Shown one piece after another: positions 27,307 through 36,373 of a stretch of 48,880 nt of DNA. A program made the translations under genes and the position numbers. Source of the stretch: Pseudomonas sp. R5(2019) (GTDB lineage Bacteria > Pseudomonadota > Gammaproteobacteria > Pseudomonadales > Pseudomonadaceae); the NCBI RefSeq assembly GCF_009905435.1, contig NZ_JAAAMT010000045.1, positions 1 through 48,880 of the forward strand. The letters are read 5' to 3'. The notes below the pieces were generated by a model. The model did not search any database and was not told the DNA's origin. It saw nothing but the letters and a program-made list of their open reading frames with translations. The stretch's first letter is position 1. The number at the start of each line of letters is the position of its first letter.

Positions 27307-28080
27307 ATGTCGTATGAAACGATTTTGCTTGAGGTTCGTGGCCGCGTGGGGCTGATCACCCTCAACCGGCCGCAGGCGCTCAACGCCCTCAACGCGCAGA
27401 TCATTAGCGAGCTGAACCAGGCCCTCGATACTCTGGAAGCCGACAGCACTATTGGCTGCATCGTCCTGACCGGTTCCGCCAAGGCGTTTGCCGCCGGTGC
27501 CGATATCAAGGAAATGGCCGAACTGACCTACCCGCAAATCTACCTGGACGACCTGTTTACCGACAGCGACCGGGTCGCCAACCGTCGCAAGCCGATCATC
27601 GCGGCAGTGTCCGGTTTTGCCTTGGGTGGCGGCTGCGAGCTGGCACTGATGTGCGACTTCATCCTGGCGGCCGACAACGCCAGGTTCGGCCAGCCTGAAA
27701 TCAACCTGGGCGTGCTGCCAGGCATGGGCGGCACCCAGCGCCTGACCCGCGCGGTGGGCAAGGCCAAGGCCATGGAACTGTGCCTGACCGGCCGGTTGAT
27801 GGACGCCGAAGAAGCCGAACGCGCTGGCGTGGTGGCCCGCATCGTGCCGCAGGCCGATCTGCTGGAAGAGGCGCTGAAGGTAGCCGACAAAATCGCCAGC
27901 AAATCCCTGCCGGTGGCCATGATGGTCAAGGAAAGCGTCAATCGCGCATTTGAAGTCAGCCTGTCGGAAGGTGTGCGTTTTGAACGTCGGGTGTTCCATG
28001 CCGCGTTTGCCATGCAAGACCAGAAGGAAGGCATGGCGGCGTTTATCGCCAAGCGCGAGGCCAAGTTCGAGAATCGCTAA
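27307..28080 (+). CDS. fadB1x: Enoyl-CoA hydratase
   Basis: A 257-residue crotonase-fold enzyme adding water to 2-enoyl-CoA (for example tiglyl-CoA). The oxyanion-hole segments are AAGADIKEM and GFALGGGCELALMCDF. The two catalytic glutamates are Glu111 (GGGCEL) and Glu131 (FGQPEINLG), followed by VLPGMGGTQRLTR, all as in authentic hydratases. It ends the five-gene operon, 15 bases after the dehydrogenase with GAAGGGAG upstream. With the synthetase, dehydrogenase, SDR and thiolase it completes one beta-oxidation spiral independent of the main FadAB complex. Confidence 0.93.
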   Translation: MSYETILLEVRGRVGLITLNRPQALNALNAQIISELNQALDTLEADSTIGCIVLTGSAKAFAAGADIKEMAELTYPQIYLDDLFTDSDRVANRRKPIIAAVSGFALGGGCELALMCDFILAADNARFGQPEINLGVLPGMGGTQRLTRAVGKAKAMELCLTGRLMDAEEAERAGVVARIVPQADLLEEALKVADKIASKSLPVAMMVKESVNRAFEVSLSEGVRFERRVFHAAFAMQDQKEGMAAFIAKREAKFENR

Positions 28081-28147
28081 ATGGCTTCTGTAGGAGCCGG
28101 GCTCGCCCTAATGCCAGTCGCTTAAGGAACTGAACTCCGCAGCTTAT

Positions 28148-28300
28148 GTAGGAGCGGCGGTCCGGCGTCCCGGCCTGGCCGCGATGGGCTGCGAAGCGGC
28201 CCCGGCGATTCTGAAATCACCTGCACTCGCTGGCTGAATCGCAGATGCCAATGGCCTCAGGGGCCGCTGCGCGGCCCATCGCGGCCAGGTCCGCTCCTAC
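28148..28300. repeat. REP doublet with GGCCGCGATGGGC core
   Basis: GTAGGAGCGG at 28148 opens an arm whose core GGCCGCGATGGGCTGCGAAG is mirrored at about 28259-28285; the inverse arm closes with CCGCTCCTAC at 28300. It belongs to a different REP subtype (rRNA-gene-distant GGCC...GGCC kind) from the TTGCTCG type elsewhere. A lone REP half (TGTAGGAGCCGGGCTCGCC) and a TIR-like AATGCCAGTCGCTTAAGG precede it at 28088-28129. All lie after fadB1x. Confidence 0.75.
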
Positions 28301-28340
28301 ATGGATTTCGGCGGATCATCCCTTAGCCGCCCGGCTGCAT

Positions 28341-28369
28341 AAAAGTGTGAGCACCCCGTCACACTTTTT
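28341..28369 (+). terminator. Perfect inverted repeat before glgE (terminator or operator)
   Basis: Arms AAAAGTGTGA (28341-28350) and TCACACTTTT (28359-28368) surround an eight-base loop and a further T. As RNA on the plus strand it would end the acyl-CoA transcript. The TGTGA...TCACA halves also recall a CRP/Vfr site, but the spacing is 8 rather than 6. The site is 237 bases upstream of glgE. Confidence 0.5.
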
Positions 28370-28485
28370 CGATATACCTTCTATGCTCATTTGTTCCATT
28401 CGCGTCTTTACCGGGGGATCGTCGCTGGGCGGATCGAATGACTCCGCTTTTTTTCCAGGGACCTGTGTTGGGGCTAAATCCATCT

Positions 28486-28513
28486 GAACTTTTGCCGCTG
28501 CCACTGGCTCGGA
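28486..28513 (+). promoter_or_regulatory. Candidate AlgU (sigma-22/sigma-E-type) promoter of glgE
   Basis: GAACTT at 28486-28491 and TCGGA at 28509-28513 are separated by 17 bases, against the AlgU consensus GAACTT-N16/17-TCTGA (one mismatch in the -10 element). The -10 ends 92 bases upstream of the glgE start. Trehalose/glucan genes are osmotic-stress induced in several pseudomonads, which fits, but the match is by eye. Confidence 0.4.
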
Positions 28514-28605
28514 ACTTAAGCAGGGGCGCCGGCTTTAACGGTGCTGATCGAACCTGGCCAAATCCAGCCAAACCAGCGTCCACGGGGCGTAAGGAGCGAT
28601 GCTCG

Positions 28606-30630
28606 ATGACGGTAGATGAGCCTTTCGAAGCGGGCCAGACGGCCCACGCCAACGACAGCGCAACCCAGGTGCTGGGTATCTCCCAGGCCTTGTTGATGCC
28701 GCGCCTGGTGATCGAAAACACCATGCCGGTGCTTGAAGGCGGGCTGTTTGCCGCCAAGGCGATCATCGGTCAACCGATCACGGTGGACAGCAAGATTTTT
28801 GCCGATGGCCACGACAAACTGGCCGCGATCCTGCGCTGGCGCCCGGTGCACAGCGAGCACTGGCAAAGCGTGCCGATGGTCGATCTGGGCAACGACAGTT
28901 GGCAGGCACAGTTTTGCGCCCCGACCGTGGGCCGCTATGTGTTCTGCATTGAAGCCTGGATCGACCCGTATGCGACCTACCGTTATGAGCTCGAAAAAAA
29001 GCATATGGCCGGCGTGCCGGTCGGTCTCGAACTCGAGGAGGGGCGTCGTCATCTGTTGCAAAGTGCCAAGCGCAGCAACGCCGGTCTTCAGCGGCAACTG
29101 CAGCACCTGCACGACGAACTGTTGACCCTGGAGCAGGACGATCAGGTTGGTCTATTGCTCAGTCCCGACACAGCGCAGCTGATGGGGTTGGCCGACCACC
29201 GCGCCTATTTAAGCCGCAGCCACGAATTCCCGCTGGAAGTGGAACGCGAGCGCGCCCAGTTCGCCAGTTGGTATGAGCTGTTCCCGCGCTCGATCACCGA
29301 TGACGCGTCCGTCCATGGCACCTTCGACAACGTCCATAGCCGCCTGGCGATGATCCGTGACATGGGCTTTGACGTACTGTATTTCACCCCTATCCACCCC
29401 ATCGGCCTGGCGTACCGTAAAGGGCCGAACAATGCCTTGCAGGCCGGTCCCGACGACCCCGGCAGCCCGTACGCCATTGGCGGTGCCGAAGGTGGCCACG
29501 ACGCCATCCACCCGCAGCTGGGCAGCCTCGAGGACTTTCGCCGGCTGGTGGCCGCGGCCGCCGAACACGGGCTGGAAATCGCCCTGGATTTCGCCATCCA
29601 GTGCTCCCAGGACCACCCTTGGCTGAAAGAGCATCCGGGTTGGTTCTCCTGGCGCCCTGACGGCACCATTCGCTATGCGGAAAATCCACCGAAAAAATAC
29701 CAGGACATCGTCAGCGTCGACTTCTACGCCGCCGACGCGGTTCCCAGCCTCTGGCTGGCGCTGCGCGACATCGTCCGTGGCTGGGTCGAGGAGGGCGTGA
29801 AGACCTTTCGCGTCGATAACCCGCACACCAAGCCGCTGCCGTTCTGGCAATGGCTGATCGAAGACATTCGCAACCAGTACCCCGATGTCATCTTCCTCGC
29901 CGAAGCCTTTACCAAGCCGGCGATGATGGCGCGGCTGGGCAAGGTCGGCTATTCCCAGAGCTACACCTATTTCACCTGGCGCAACACCAAGGCCGAGCTG
30001 CAAAGCTATTTCACAGAGTTGAACCAGCCGCCGTGGTCGCACTGTTACCGGCCGAACTTTTTCGTCAACACCCCGGACATCAACCCGTTCTTCCTGCATG
30101 AATCCGGAAGGCCGGGCTTTTTGATCCGTGCGGCACTGGCGACCATGGGCTCGGGGTTGTGGGGCATGTATTCGGGCTTTGAGTTGTGTGAATCGGCGGC
30201 GGTGCCGGGCAAAGAGGAGTACCTGGACTCGGAAAAATACGAGATCCGCCCGCGGGACTTCACGCAATCGGGCAACATCATCGCCGAGATCGCCCAGCTC
30301 AACCGCATCCGCCGCCTCAACCCGGCGCTGCAAACCCATCTGGGGCTGGCGTTCTATCACTGCTGGAACGACAACATCCTGTATTTCGGCAAACGCACCG
30401 CAGATCGCGGCAATTTCATTCTGGTGGCGGTCAGCCTCGACCCGCACAACGCCCAGGAGGCGCATTTCGAACTGCCGCTCTGGGAGCTGGGGCTGGACGA
30501 CGACGCCGACACCACTGGGGAAGACCTGATGACCGGCCACCGCTGGACCTGGCATGGCAAGACTCAATGGATGCGCCTCGAACCCTGGCTCCTGCCGTTC
30601 GGTATCTGGCGCATCGAGAAAGCCCTCTAG
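28606..30630 (+). CDS. glgE: Alpha-1,4-glucan:maltose-1-phosphate maltosyltransferase GlgE
   Basis: A 674-residue GH13_3 enzyme that transfers maltose from alpha-maltose-1-phosphate onto the non-reducing end of an alpha-1,4-glucan. The N-terminal region (about 30-210) includes the beta-sandwich and helical domain; the catalytic barrel begins at FASWYELFPRSITDD. The nucleophile is Asp404 (TFRVDNPHTKP) and the acid/base is Glu433 (IFLAEAFTKP). The family's NPPKKYQDIVSVDF stretch is present. The frame extends upstream to 28438, but the ATG at 28606 has AAGGAG at 28591-28596 and starts where GlgE proteins do. First gene of the operon; treS follows after 23 bases. Confidence 0.95.
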   Translation: MTVDEPFEAGQTAHANDSATQVLGISQALLMPRLVIENTMPVLEGGLFAAKAIIGQPITVDSKIFADGHDKLAAILRWRPVHSEHWQSVPMVDLGNDSWQAQFCAPTVGRYVFCIEAWIDPYATYRYELEKKHMAGVPVGLELEEGRRHLLQSAKRSNAGLQRQLQHLHDELLTLEQDDQVGLLLSPDTAQLMGLADHRAYLSRSHEFPLEVERERAQFASWYELFPRSITDDASVHGTFDNVHSRLAMIRDMGFDVLYFTPIHPIGLAYRKGPNNALQAGPDDPGSPYAIGGAEGGHDAIHPQLGSLEDFRRLVAAAAEHGLEIALDFAIQCSQDHPWLKEHPGWFSWRPDGTIRYAENPPKKYQDIVSVDFYAADAVPSLWLALRDIVRGWVEEGVKTFRVDNPHTKPLPFWQWLIEDIRNQYPDVIFLAEAFTKPAMMARLGKVGYSQSYTYFTWRNTKAELQSYFTELNQPPWSHCYRPNFFVNTPDINPFFLHESGRPGFLIRAALATMGSGLWGMYSGFELCESAAVPGKEEYLDSEKYEIRPRDFTQSGNIIAEIAQLNRIRRLNPALQTHLGLAFYHCWNDNILYFGKRTADRGNFILVAVSLDPHNAQEAHFELPLWELGLDDDADTTGEDLMTGHRWTWHGKTQWMRLEPWLLPFGIWRIEKAL

Positions 30631-30653
30631 GAAGCCTTCAGGAGGGAATGGAC

Positions 30654-33600
30654 ATGGCCAGGAAAAACCGTCCGGCGGCGTTTATCGATGACCCACTCTG
30701 GTACAAGGACGCAATCATTTACCAGGTGCATGTGAAGTCGTTTTTTGATTCCAACAACGATGGTATCGGCGACTTTCCCGGCCTGATCGCCAAGCTCGAC
30801 TACATCGCCGACCTGGGTGTGAACACCGTCTGGCTACTGCCGTTCTACCCCTCGCCACGGCGCGATGACGGCTATGACATCGCTGAATACAAGGCCGTCA
30901 GCCCGGATTACGGCACCCTGGCCGATGTAAAGCGCTTTATTAACGAGGCGCACCAGCGCGGGTTACGGGTCATCACGGAGCTGGTGATTAACCACACCTC
31001 AGATCAACACTCCTGGTTCCAGCGCGCCCGACACGCCAAGCCGGGCTCCAGGGCCCGGGACTTTTATGTCTGGTCCGATGACGACCAGAAATACAGCGGC
31101 ACCCGGATCATCTTCCTGGATACCGAAAAGTCCAATTGGACCTGGGACCCGGTGGCCGGTCAGTATTTCTGGCACCGGTTTTACTCCCATCAACCGGACC
31201 TGAACTTCGACAACCCGCAAGTCATGAAGGCGGTGATCGGCGTCATGCGCTATTGGCTCGACATGGGCATCGACGGCTTGCGCCTGGATGCCATCCCGTA
31301 CCTGATCGAGCGCGATGGCACCCACAATGAAAACCTCCCCCAGACCCACCAGGTGCTCAAGCAGATTCGCGCCGAGATCGACGCGAACTACCCCGACCGC
31401 ATGTTGCTGGCCGAGGCCAACCAATGGCCGGAGGACACCCAGCTGTATTTTGGCGATGGCAACGGCTTGGCCGGTGATGAGTGCCACATGGCCTTTCACT
31501 TCCCGCTGATGCCGCGCATGTACATGGCGCTGGCCCAGGAAGACCGCTTTCCGATCACCGATATTCTGCGCCAGACCCCAGAGATCCCGCCCAACTGCCA
31601 ATGGGCGATTTTTTTGCGCAACCACGATGAGCTGACGCTGGAAATGGTCACCGACCGCGAGCGCGACTACCTGTGGAATCACTACGCGGCGGACCGGCGG
31701 GCACGCATCAACCTGGGCATCCGTCGTCGCCTGGCGCCGCTGCTGGAGCGCGACCGGCGGCGCATCGAGTTGCTCAACAGCCTGCTGTTATCGATGCCCG
31801 GTACGCCGACCCTGTATTACGGCGATGAAATCGGCATGGGTGACAACATCTACCTGGGCGATCGCGACGGGGTGCGCACGCCCATGCAGTGGTCCATTGA
31901 CCGCAATGGCGGGTTCTCCCGGGCAGACCCGGCGAGCCTGGTGTTGCCGCCGATCATGGACCCGCAATACGGCTATCAATCGGTCAATGTCGAAACCCAG
32001 GCCAGCGACCCCCACTCGTTGCTCAACTGGACCCGCCGCTTGCTGGCGGTGCGCAAACAGCAACAGGCATTCGGGCGCGGTAGCCTGAAGATGCTCTCGC
32101 CGGCCAACCGGCGAATCCTGGCCTACCTGCGCGAACACGCGGCGGCCGACGGCTCGGTGGAGACCGTGCTCTGCGTGGCCAACGTCTCGCGCGCCGCCCA
32201 GGCGGCCGAGCTGGACCTGTCGCAATACGCCGGCCGAGTGCCGGTGGAGATGCTGGGCGGCAGTGCGTTTCCGCCGATCGGCCATTTACCGTTCCTGCTG
32301 ACCCTGCCACCTTACGGCTTTTATTGGTTCCTGCTGGCCTCGGCCACGCAGATGCCCAGTTGGCATGTGGTGCCCGCGCAAAGCCTGCCGGAGTTCACCA
32401 CCCTGGTGGTGAAAAAACGCATGGAAGAGCTGCTCGAGTCGCCTGCCCGCGATGTGCTGGAAACCCAGGTCTTGCCGCAGTACCTGCCCAAACGCCGCTG
32501 GTTCGGGGGCAAGGACGCCGGGATCGAAGCGGTTCGGCTGGCCTATGGCGTGCGTTTTGGCACACAGGCGGCCCCCGTACTGTTCAGCGAAATCGAAGTG
32601 GATAGCGGCAGCCAGACCAGCCGCTATCAATTGCCGTTCGGGCTGCTGGCCGAAGACCAGATCAACAGCGCGCTGCCCCAGCAGCTGGCGCTTTCGCGAG
32701 TGCGACGCGGCGGGCAGGTTGGCCTGATCACCGATGCGTTTACCCTGGAAACCTTTATTCGCGCTGTGTTGGCAGGCCTCAACCAAGGCATCCGCCTGCC
32801 GCTCGATGGCGAGGGCGAGCTGCGCTTTGAAGGCAGTGAATGGCTGGCGCGCCTGGGTCTTGGAGACGACGCCGAGGTGCGTTATCTGTCGGCCGAGCAA
32901 TCCAACAGTTCGGTGGTGGTCGGTAAAAATCTGGTGCTGAAGATGATCCGGCGCGTCAGTGGCGGCATTCACCCCGAGCTCGAAATGGGGGCGTACCTGA
33001 CCGCTGCCGGCTTTGCCAATATTTCACCGCTGCTGGGGTTCGTCAGCCGGGTCGACCCACAGGGCCAGCCGCACTTGCTGATGATCGCCCAAGGCTACTT
33101 GAGCAATCAGGGCGATGCCTGGGACTGGACCCAGAACAGCCTTGAACGCGCCACCCGTGACGAATTGGAACCGGCGCACTCGGCCCAGGAGCAACACTCC
33201 AACGCCCTGGCGGAACTGGCCAGTTTCGCCGGTCTGCTGGGCCAGCGCCTGGGCGAAATGCACCTGCTGCTGGCGGTCGGCAGTGACAACCCGGATTTCA
33301 GCCCGCGGCACAGCACGGCCGAGGATGCACAACAATGGAGCGCGAGCATCAATGCGCAAGTCGAGCGAGCACTGCAATTGCTCGCCGCGCACCGCAATGC
33401 ACTGGAAGAGGACGAACAAGGGCTGGTCGATGACCTGCTGCGTCAGCGCGATGAGCTGCTCAGCCATATCGAAGACCTGTGCCGGCGCTCGATGGGTGGC
33501 TTGATCATGCGGGTCCATGGCGACCTGCACCTGGGCCAGGTTCTGGTGGTCCAGGGCGATGCTTACCTGATCGATTTCGAGGGCGAGCCGGCCCGCCCGC

Positions 33601-33977
33601 TCGAGGAGCGGCGCGGCAAATACAGCCCGTACAAAGACGTCAGCGGGGTGCTGCGCTCGTTCGATTACGCCGCCGCGATGGCGCTGCGCAACGCCCAGAG
33701 CGTCGACCCGACCGTCGAAGCCAGGCAGGCGCGCCAACGCATTACCCGGCGTTACCTGCATGTTTCGCGGCATGCCTTTATCGAGGCCTACGGGCTGGCC
33801 ACGGCGAGCCTCGGGCACGCCTGGGCCGATGTCGATGGCGAGAGTGCCGCCCTTGAATTGTTCAGCCTGGAAAAGGCTGCCTACGAAATAATTTACGAAG
33901 CCGAGAATCGGCCGAGCTGGCTGGCCGTGCCTTTGCATGGCCTTTATGGGTTGTTGAGTACGTGGGGAGAGCAGTAG
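30654..33977 (+). CDS. treS: Trehalose synthase / maltokinase fusion (TreS-Mak/Pep2)
   Basis: A 1,107-residue bifunctional protein. The N-terminal GH13 domain (about 1-560) interconverts trehalose and maltose: nucleophile Asp212 (GLRLDAIPYL), acid/base Glu254 (LLAEANQWPED), and NHDELTLEMV. The C-terminal domain (about 590-1107) is a maltokinase with an aminoglycoside-phosphotransferase-like fold: KRRWFGGKD at its start, catalytic loop HGDLHLGQ (His955, Asp957), and metal-binding LIDFEGEP. It makes maltose-1-phosphate, the GlgE substrate. The start at 30654 (MARKNRP) has GGAGGG seven bases upstream; the ATG at 30648 is too close to it. In actinobacteria the two activities are usually separate proteins. 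The stop touches the glgB ATG. Confidence 0.95.
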   Translation: MARKNRPAAFIDDPLWYKDAIIYQVHVKSFFDSNNDGIGDFPGLIAKLDYIADLGVNTVWLLPFYPSPRRDDGYDIAEYKAVSPDYGTLADVKRFINEAHQRGLRVITELVINHTSDQHSWFQRARHAKPGSRARDFYVWSDDDQKYSGTRIIFLDTEKSNWTWDPVAGQYFWHRFYSHQPDLNFDNPQVMKAVIGVMRYWLDMGIDGLRLDAIPYLIERDGTHNENLPQTHQVLKQIRAEIDANYPDRMLLAEANQWPEDTQLYFGDGNGLAGDECHMAFHFPLMPRMYMALAQEDRFPITDILRQTPEIPPNCQWAIFLRNHDELTLEMVTDRERDYLWNHYAADRRARINLGIRRRLAPLLERDRRRIELLNSLLLSMPGTPTLYYGDEIGMGDNIYLGDRDGVRTPMQWSIDRNGGFSRADPASLVLPPIMDPQYGYQSVNVETQASDPHSLLNWTRRLLAVRKQQQAFGRGSLKMLSPANRRILAYLREHAAADGSVETVLCVANVSRAAQAAELDLSQYAGRVPVEMLGGSAFPPIGHLPFLLTLPPYGFYWFLLASATQMPSWHVVPAQSLPEFTTLVVKKRMEELLESPARDVLETQVLPQYLPKRRWFGGKDAGIEAVRLAYGVRFGTQAAPVLFSEIEVDSGSQTSRYQLPFGLLAEDQINSALPQQLALSRVRRGGQVGLITDAFTLETFIRAVLAGLNQGIRLPLDGEGELRFEGSEWLARLGLGDDAEVRYLSAEQSNSSVVVGKNLVLKMIRRVSGGIHPELEMGAYLTAAGFANISPLLGFVSRVDPQGQPHLLMIAQGYLSNQGDAWDWTQNSLERATRDELEPAHSAQEQHSNALAELASFAGLLGQRLGEMHLLLAVGSDNPDFSPRHSTAEDAQQWSASINAQVERALQLLAAHRNALEEDEQGLVDDLLRQRDELLSHIEDLCRRSMGGLIMRVHGDLHLGQVLVVQGDAYLIDFEGEPARPLEERRGKYSPYKDVSGVLRSFDYAAAMALRNAQSVDPTVEARQARQRITRRYLHVSRHAFIEAYGLATASLGHAWADVDGESAALELFSLEKAAYEIIYEAENRPSWLAVPLHGLYGLLSTWGEQ

Positions 33978-36200
33978 ATGAACGCGCACAAGGAACAAGG
34001 CATGAGTCGTAGCTGGGCAGTACCTCATCAGCGTGATATCGACGCGCTGGTGCGAGCGGAACATCATGACCCGTTTTCAATACTCGGCCCGCACAGTGAT
34101 GGGGCCGATGGGCAATATATCCGGGCATTCTTGCCCAATGCCCTGAGTGTGCAGGTGCTTGCCCGCGATGGCCAGCCGCTTGGCGCCCTGGAACAGGGCG
34201 AAGTGCCTGGCTTGTTCATTGGCCAATTCGACCACGCCCAGCCGTATTTGTTGAAGACCCAGTGGGCCGGTGGCGAGCAGATCAGCGAAGACCCTTACAG
34301 CTTTGGCAAGTTGTTGGGCGACATGGACCTTTACCTGTTTTCCGAAGGCAATCACCGTGACCTGAGCGCAGCCTTTGGCGCCCAGGTGATGCAGGTGGAC
34401 GGCGTCGACGGCGTGCGCTTTGCGGTCTGGGCGCCGAATGCCCGGCGGGTGTCGGTGGTCGGCGACTTCAACGCCTGGGACGGACGCCGCCACCCCATGC
34501 GCTTGCGTCACGCCTCGGGTGTGTGGGAAATCTTCATCCCACGGCTTGCGCCCGGCGAGGCCTACAAATACGAAATCCTGGGCAGCCATGAGATCCTGCC
34601 GCTCAAGGCCGACCCGATCGCCCTGGCCACGCAGATGCCGCCGGAAACCGCGTCGGTGGTGGCCAAGCCCTTGCAGTTCGACTGGCAGGATCAGGACTGG
34701 CTGCAAACCCGTGGCGATCGTCACCGGGGCAATGCGCCGCTGTCGATTTACGAGCTGCATGTGGGCTCATGGCACTGCGAGACTGACGATGTGGGCGAGG
34801 TGGTGCGCTCGTTCAACTGGCGTGAACTGGCCGAACGCCTGGTCCCCTATGTGCAGCAGCTGGGCTTCACCCACGTCGAATTGATGCCGATCATGGAGCA
34901 CCCGTTTGGTGGCTCCTGGGGCTATCAGCCGTTGTCGCAGTTCGCCCCCAGCGCGCGTTACGGTTCGGCCGAGGATTTTGCCTTCTTCGTCAATGCCTGC
35001 CACTTGGGCGGCATCGGCGTGATCCTGGACTGGGTACCGGCTCACTTCCCCAGCGACACCCATGGCCTGGCCCAGTTCGACGGTACCTCGCTCTACGAAT
35101 ACGGCAACCCGCAGGAAGGCTTCCACCAGGACTGGGACACCCTGATTTACAACCTGGGCCGCACTGAAGTGCACGGTTTCATGCTGGCCTCGGGGCTGCA
35201 CTGGCTCAAGCATTTCCATGTCGACGGGCTGCGTGTCGACGCGGTTGCCTCGATGCTCTATCGCGACTACTCGCGCAAGGCCGGCGAGTGGGTACCGAAC
35301 CGCCATGGCGGCCGCGAGAACCTTGAGGCCATCGATTTTCTGCGCCACTTGAACGATGTGGTAGCGCTCGAAGCGCCGGGTGCGATGGTGATTGCCGAGG
35401 AGTCGACCGCCTGGCCCGGCGTCAGCCAGCCGACTCAGCAGGGCGGCCTGGGCTTCTCGTACAAATGGAACATGGGCTGGATGCACGACACCCTGCATTA
35501 CATCCAGCACGACCCGATCCACCGTGCCCACCATCACAACGAGATGAGCTTCGGGCTGATCTACGCCTATTCCGAGCATTTCATCCTGCCGATTTCCCAC
35601 GATGAAGTGGTGCACGGCAAGCATTCGCTGATCGACAAGATGCCCGGTGACCGCTGGCAGAAGTTTGCCAACCTGCGCGCCTACCTGACCTTTATGTGGG
35701 CGCACCCGGGCAAGAAGTTGTTGTTCATGGGCTGCGAGTTCGGCCAATGGCGAGAGTGGAACCACGACAGCGAGCTGGACTGGTACCTGCTGCAATACCC
35801 TGAACACCTTGGGGTGCAAAAGCTGGTTGGCGACCTGAACCGCGTCTACCGCGACCTGCCGGCCCTGCATGAGCAGGACTGCGTGCCCCAGGGCTTCCAG
35901 TGGCTGATCGGCGACGATGCCCACAACAGCGTCTTCGCCTGGCTGCGCTGGAGTTCGAGCGGCGAGCCGCTGCTGGTGGTGGCCAACTTCACCCCGGTGC
36001 CGCGCGAGGCCTACCGCATTGGCGTGCCATTCGCCGAGCGTTGGAGCGAGGTGCTCAACAGCGATGCGCAGGTGTATGCCGGCAGTAACTTCGGCAACCT
36101 GGGCAGCGTGGAGACTGAAGCGATTCCGAGCCATGGGCAGCCGCTGTCGCTGTCGTTGCGCCTGCCGCCATTGGGGGTGTTGATTCTCAAGCCGCAGTAA
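33978..36200 (+). CDS. glgB: 1,4-alpha-glucan branching enzyme GlgB
   Basis: A 740-residue GH13_9 enzyme that cuts alpha-1,4 chains and rejoins them as alpha-1,6 branches. It has the N1 region (HHDPFSILGPH), a CBM48 domain (about 130-225, VRFAVWAPNARRVSVVGDFN), the catalytic barrel, and a C-terminal beta domain. The nucleophile is Asp421 (GLRVDAVASMLY) and the acid/base is Glu474 (VIAEEST). ATG 33978 follows the treS stop directly, with GGGGAGAG upstream; an internal ATG at 34002 is possible. It branches the glucan built by GlgE, completing a glgE-treS/mak-glgB operon like PA2151-PA2153. No glycogen synthase or treYZ genes are in the window. Confidence 0.96.
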   Translation: MNAHKEQGMSRSWAVPHQRDIDALVRAEHHDPFSILGPHSDGADGQYIRAFLPNALSVQVLARDGQPLGALEQGEVPGLFIGQFDHAQPYLLKTQWAGGEQISEDPYSFGKLLGDMDLYLFSEGNHRDLSAAFGAQVMQVDGVDGVRFAVWAPNARRVSVVGDFNAWDGRRHPMRLRHASGVWEIFIPRLAPGEAYKYEILGSHEILPLKADPIALATQMPPETASVVAKPLQFDWQDQDWLQTRGDRHRGNAPLSIYELHVGSWHCETDDVGEVVRSFNWRELAERLVPYVQQLGFTHVELMPIMEHPFGGSWGYQPLSQFAPSARYGSAEDFAFFVNACHLGGIGVILDWVPAHFPSDTHGLAQFDGTSLYEYGNPQEGFHQDWDTLIYNLGRTEVHGFMLASGLHWLKHFHVDGLRVDAVASMLYRDYSRKAGEWVPNRHGGRENLEAIDFLRHLNDVVALEAPGAMVIAEESTAWPGVSQPTQQGGLGFSYKWNMGWMHDTLHYIQHDPIHRAHHHNEMSFGLIYAYSEHFILPISHDEVVHGKHSLIDKMPGDRWQKFANLRAYLTFMWAHPGKKLLFMGCEFGQWREWNHDSELDWYLLQYPEHLGVQKLVGDLNRVYRDLPALHEQDCVPQGFQWLIGDDAHNSVFAWLRWSSSGEPLLVVANFTPVPREAYRIGVPFAERWSEVLNSDAQVYAGSNFGNLGSVETEAIPSHGQPLSLSLRLPPLGVLILKPQ

Positions 36201-36240
36201 CGGGCCTGCTGTGCAGGCCTAAGATTGATGACAAACCCCC

Positions 36241-36329
36241 TGTAGGAGCAAGGCTTGCCTGCGATGCAGGCGCCACTGTGTTCCTGACACAACGCGGCGC
36301 CTGCATCGCAGGCAAGCCTTGCCCCTACA
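36241..36329. repeat. Near-perfect REP hairpin between convergent genes
   Basis: TGTAGGAGCAAGGCTTGCCTGCGATGCAGGCGCC (36241-36274) is mirrored by GGCGCCTGCATCGCAGGC...CCTACA (about 36296-36329). The stem is more than 30 bases with one or two mismatches. It lies between the ends of glgB (plus) and the autotransporter gene (minus) and is the only candidate transcription stop for either; there is no T-run. Confidence 0.9.
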
Positions 36330-36373
36330 GTCGAATCCAGCAGGTAGATTTGGGATTGTCAGCCGCGAAGCAC

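Noticed and set aside
28341..28369. Vfr/CRP binding site
   Set aside because: The TGTGA and TCACA halves are 8 apart rather than 6; kept only as terminator or unspecified operator.
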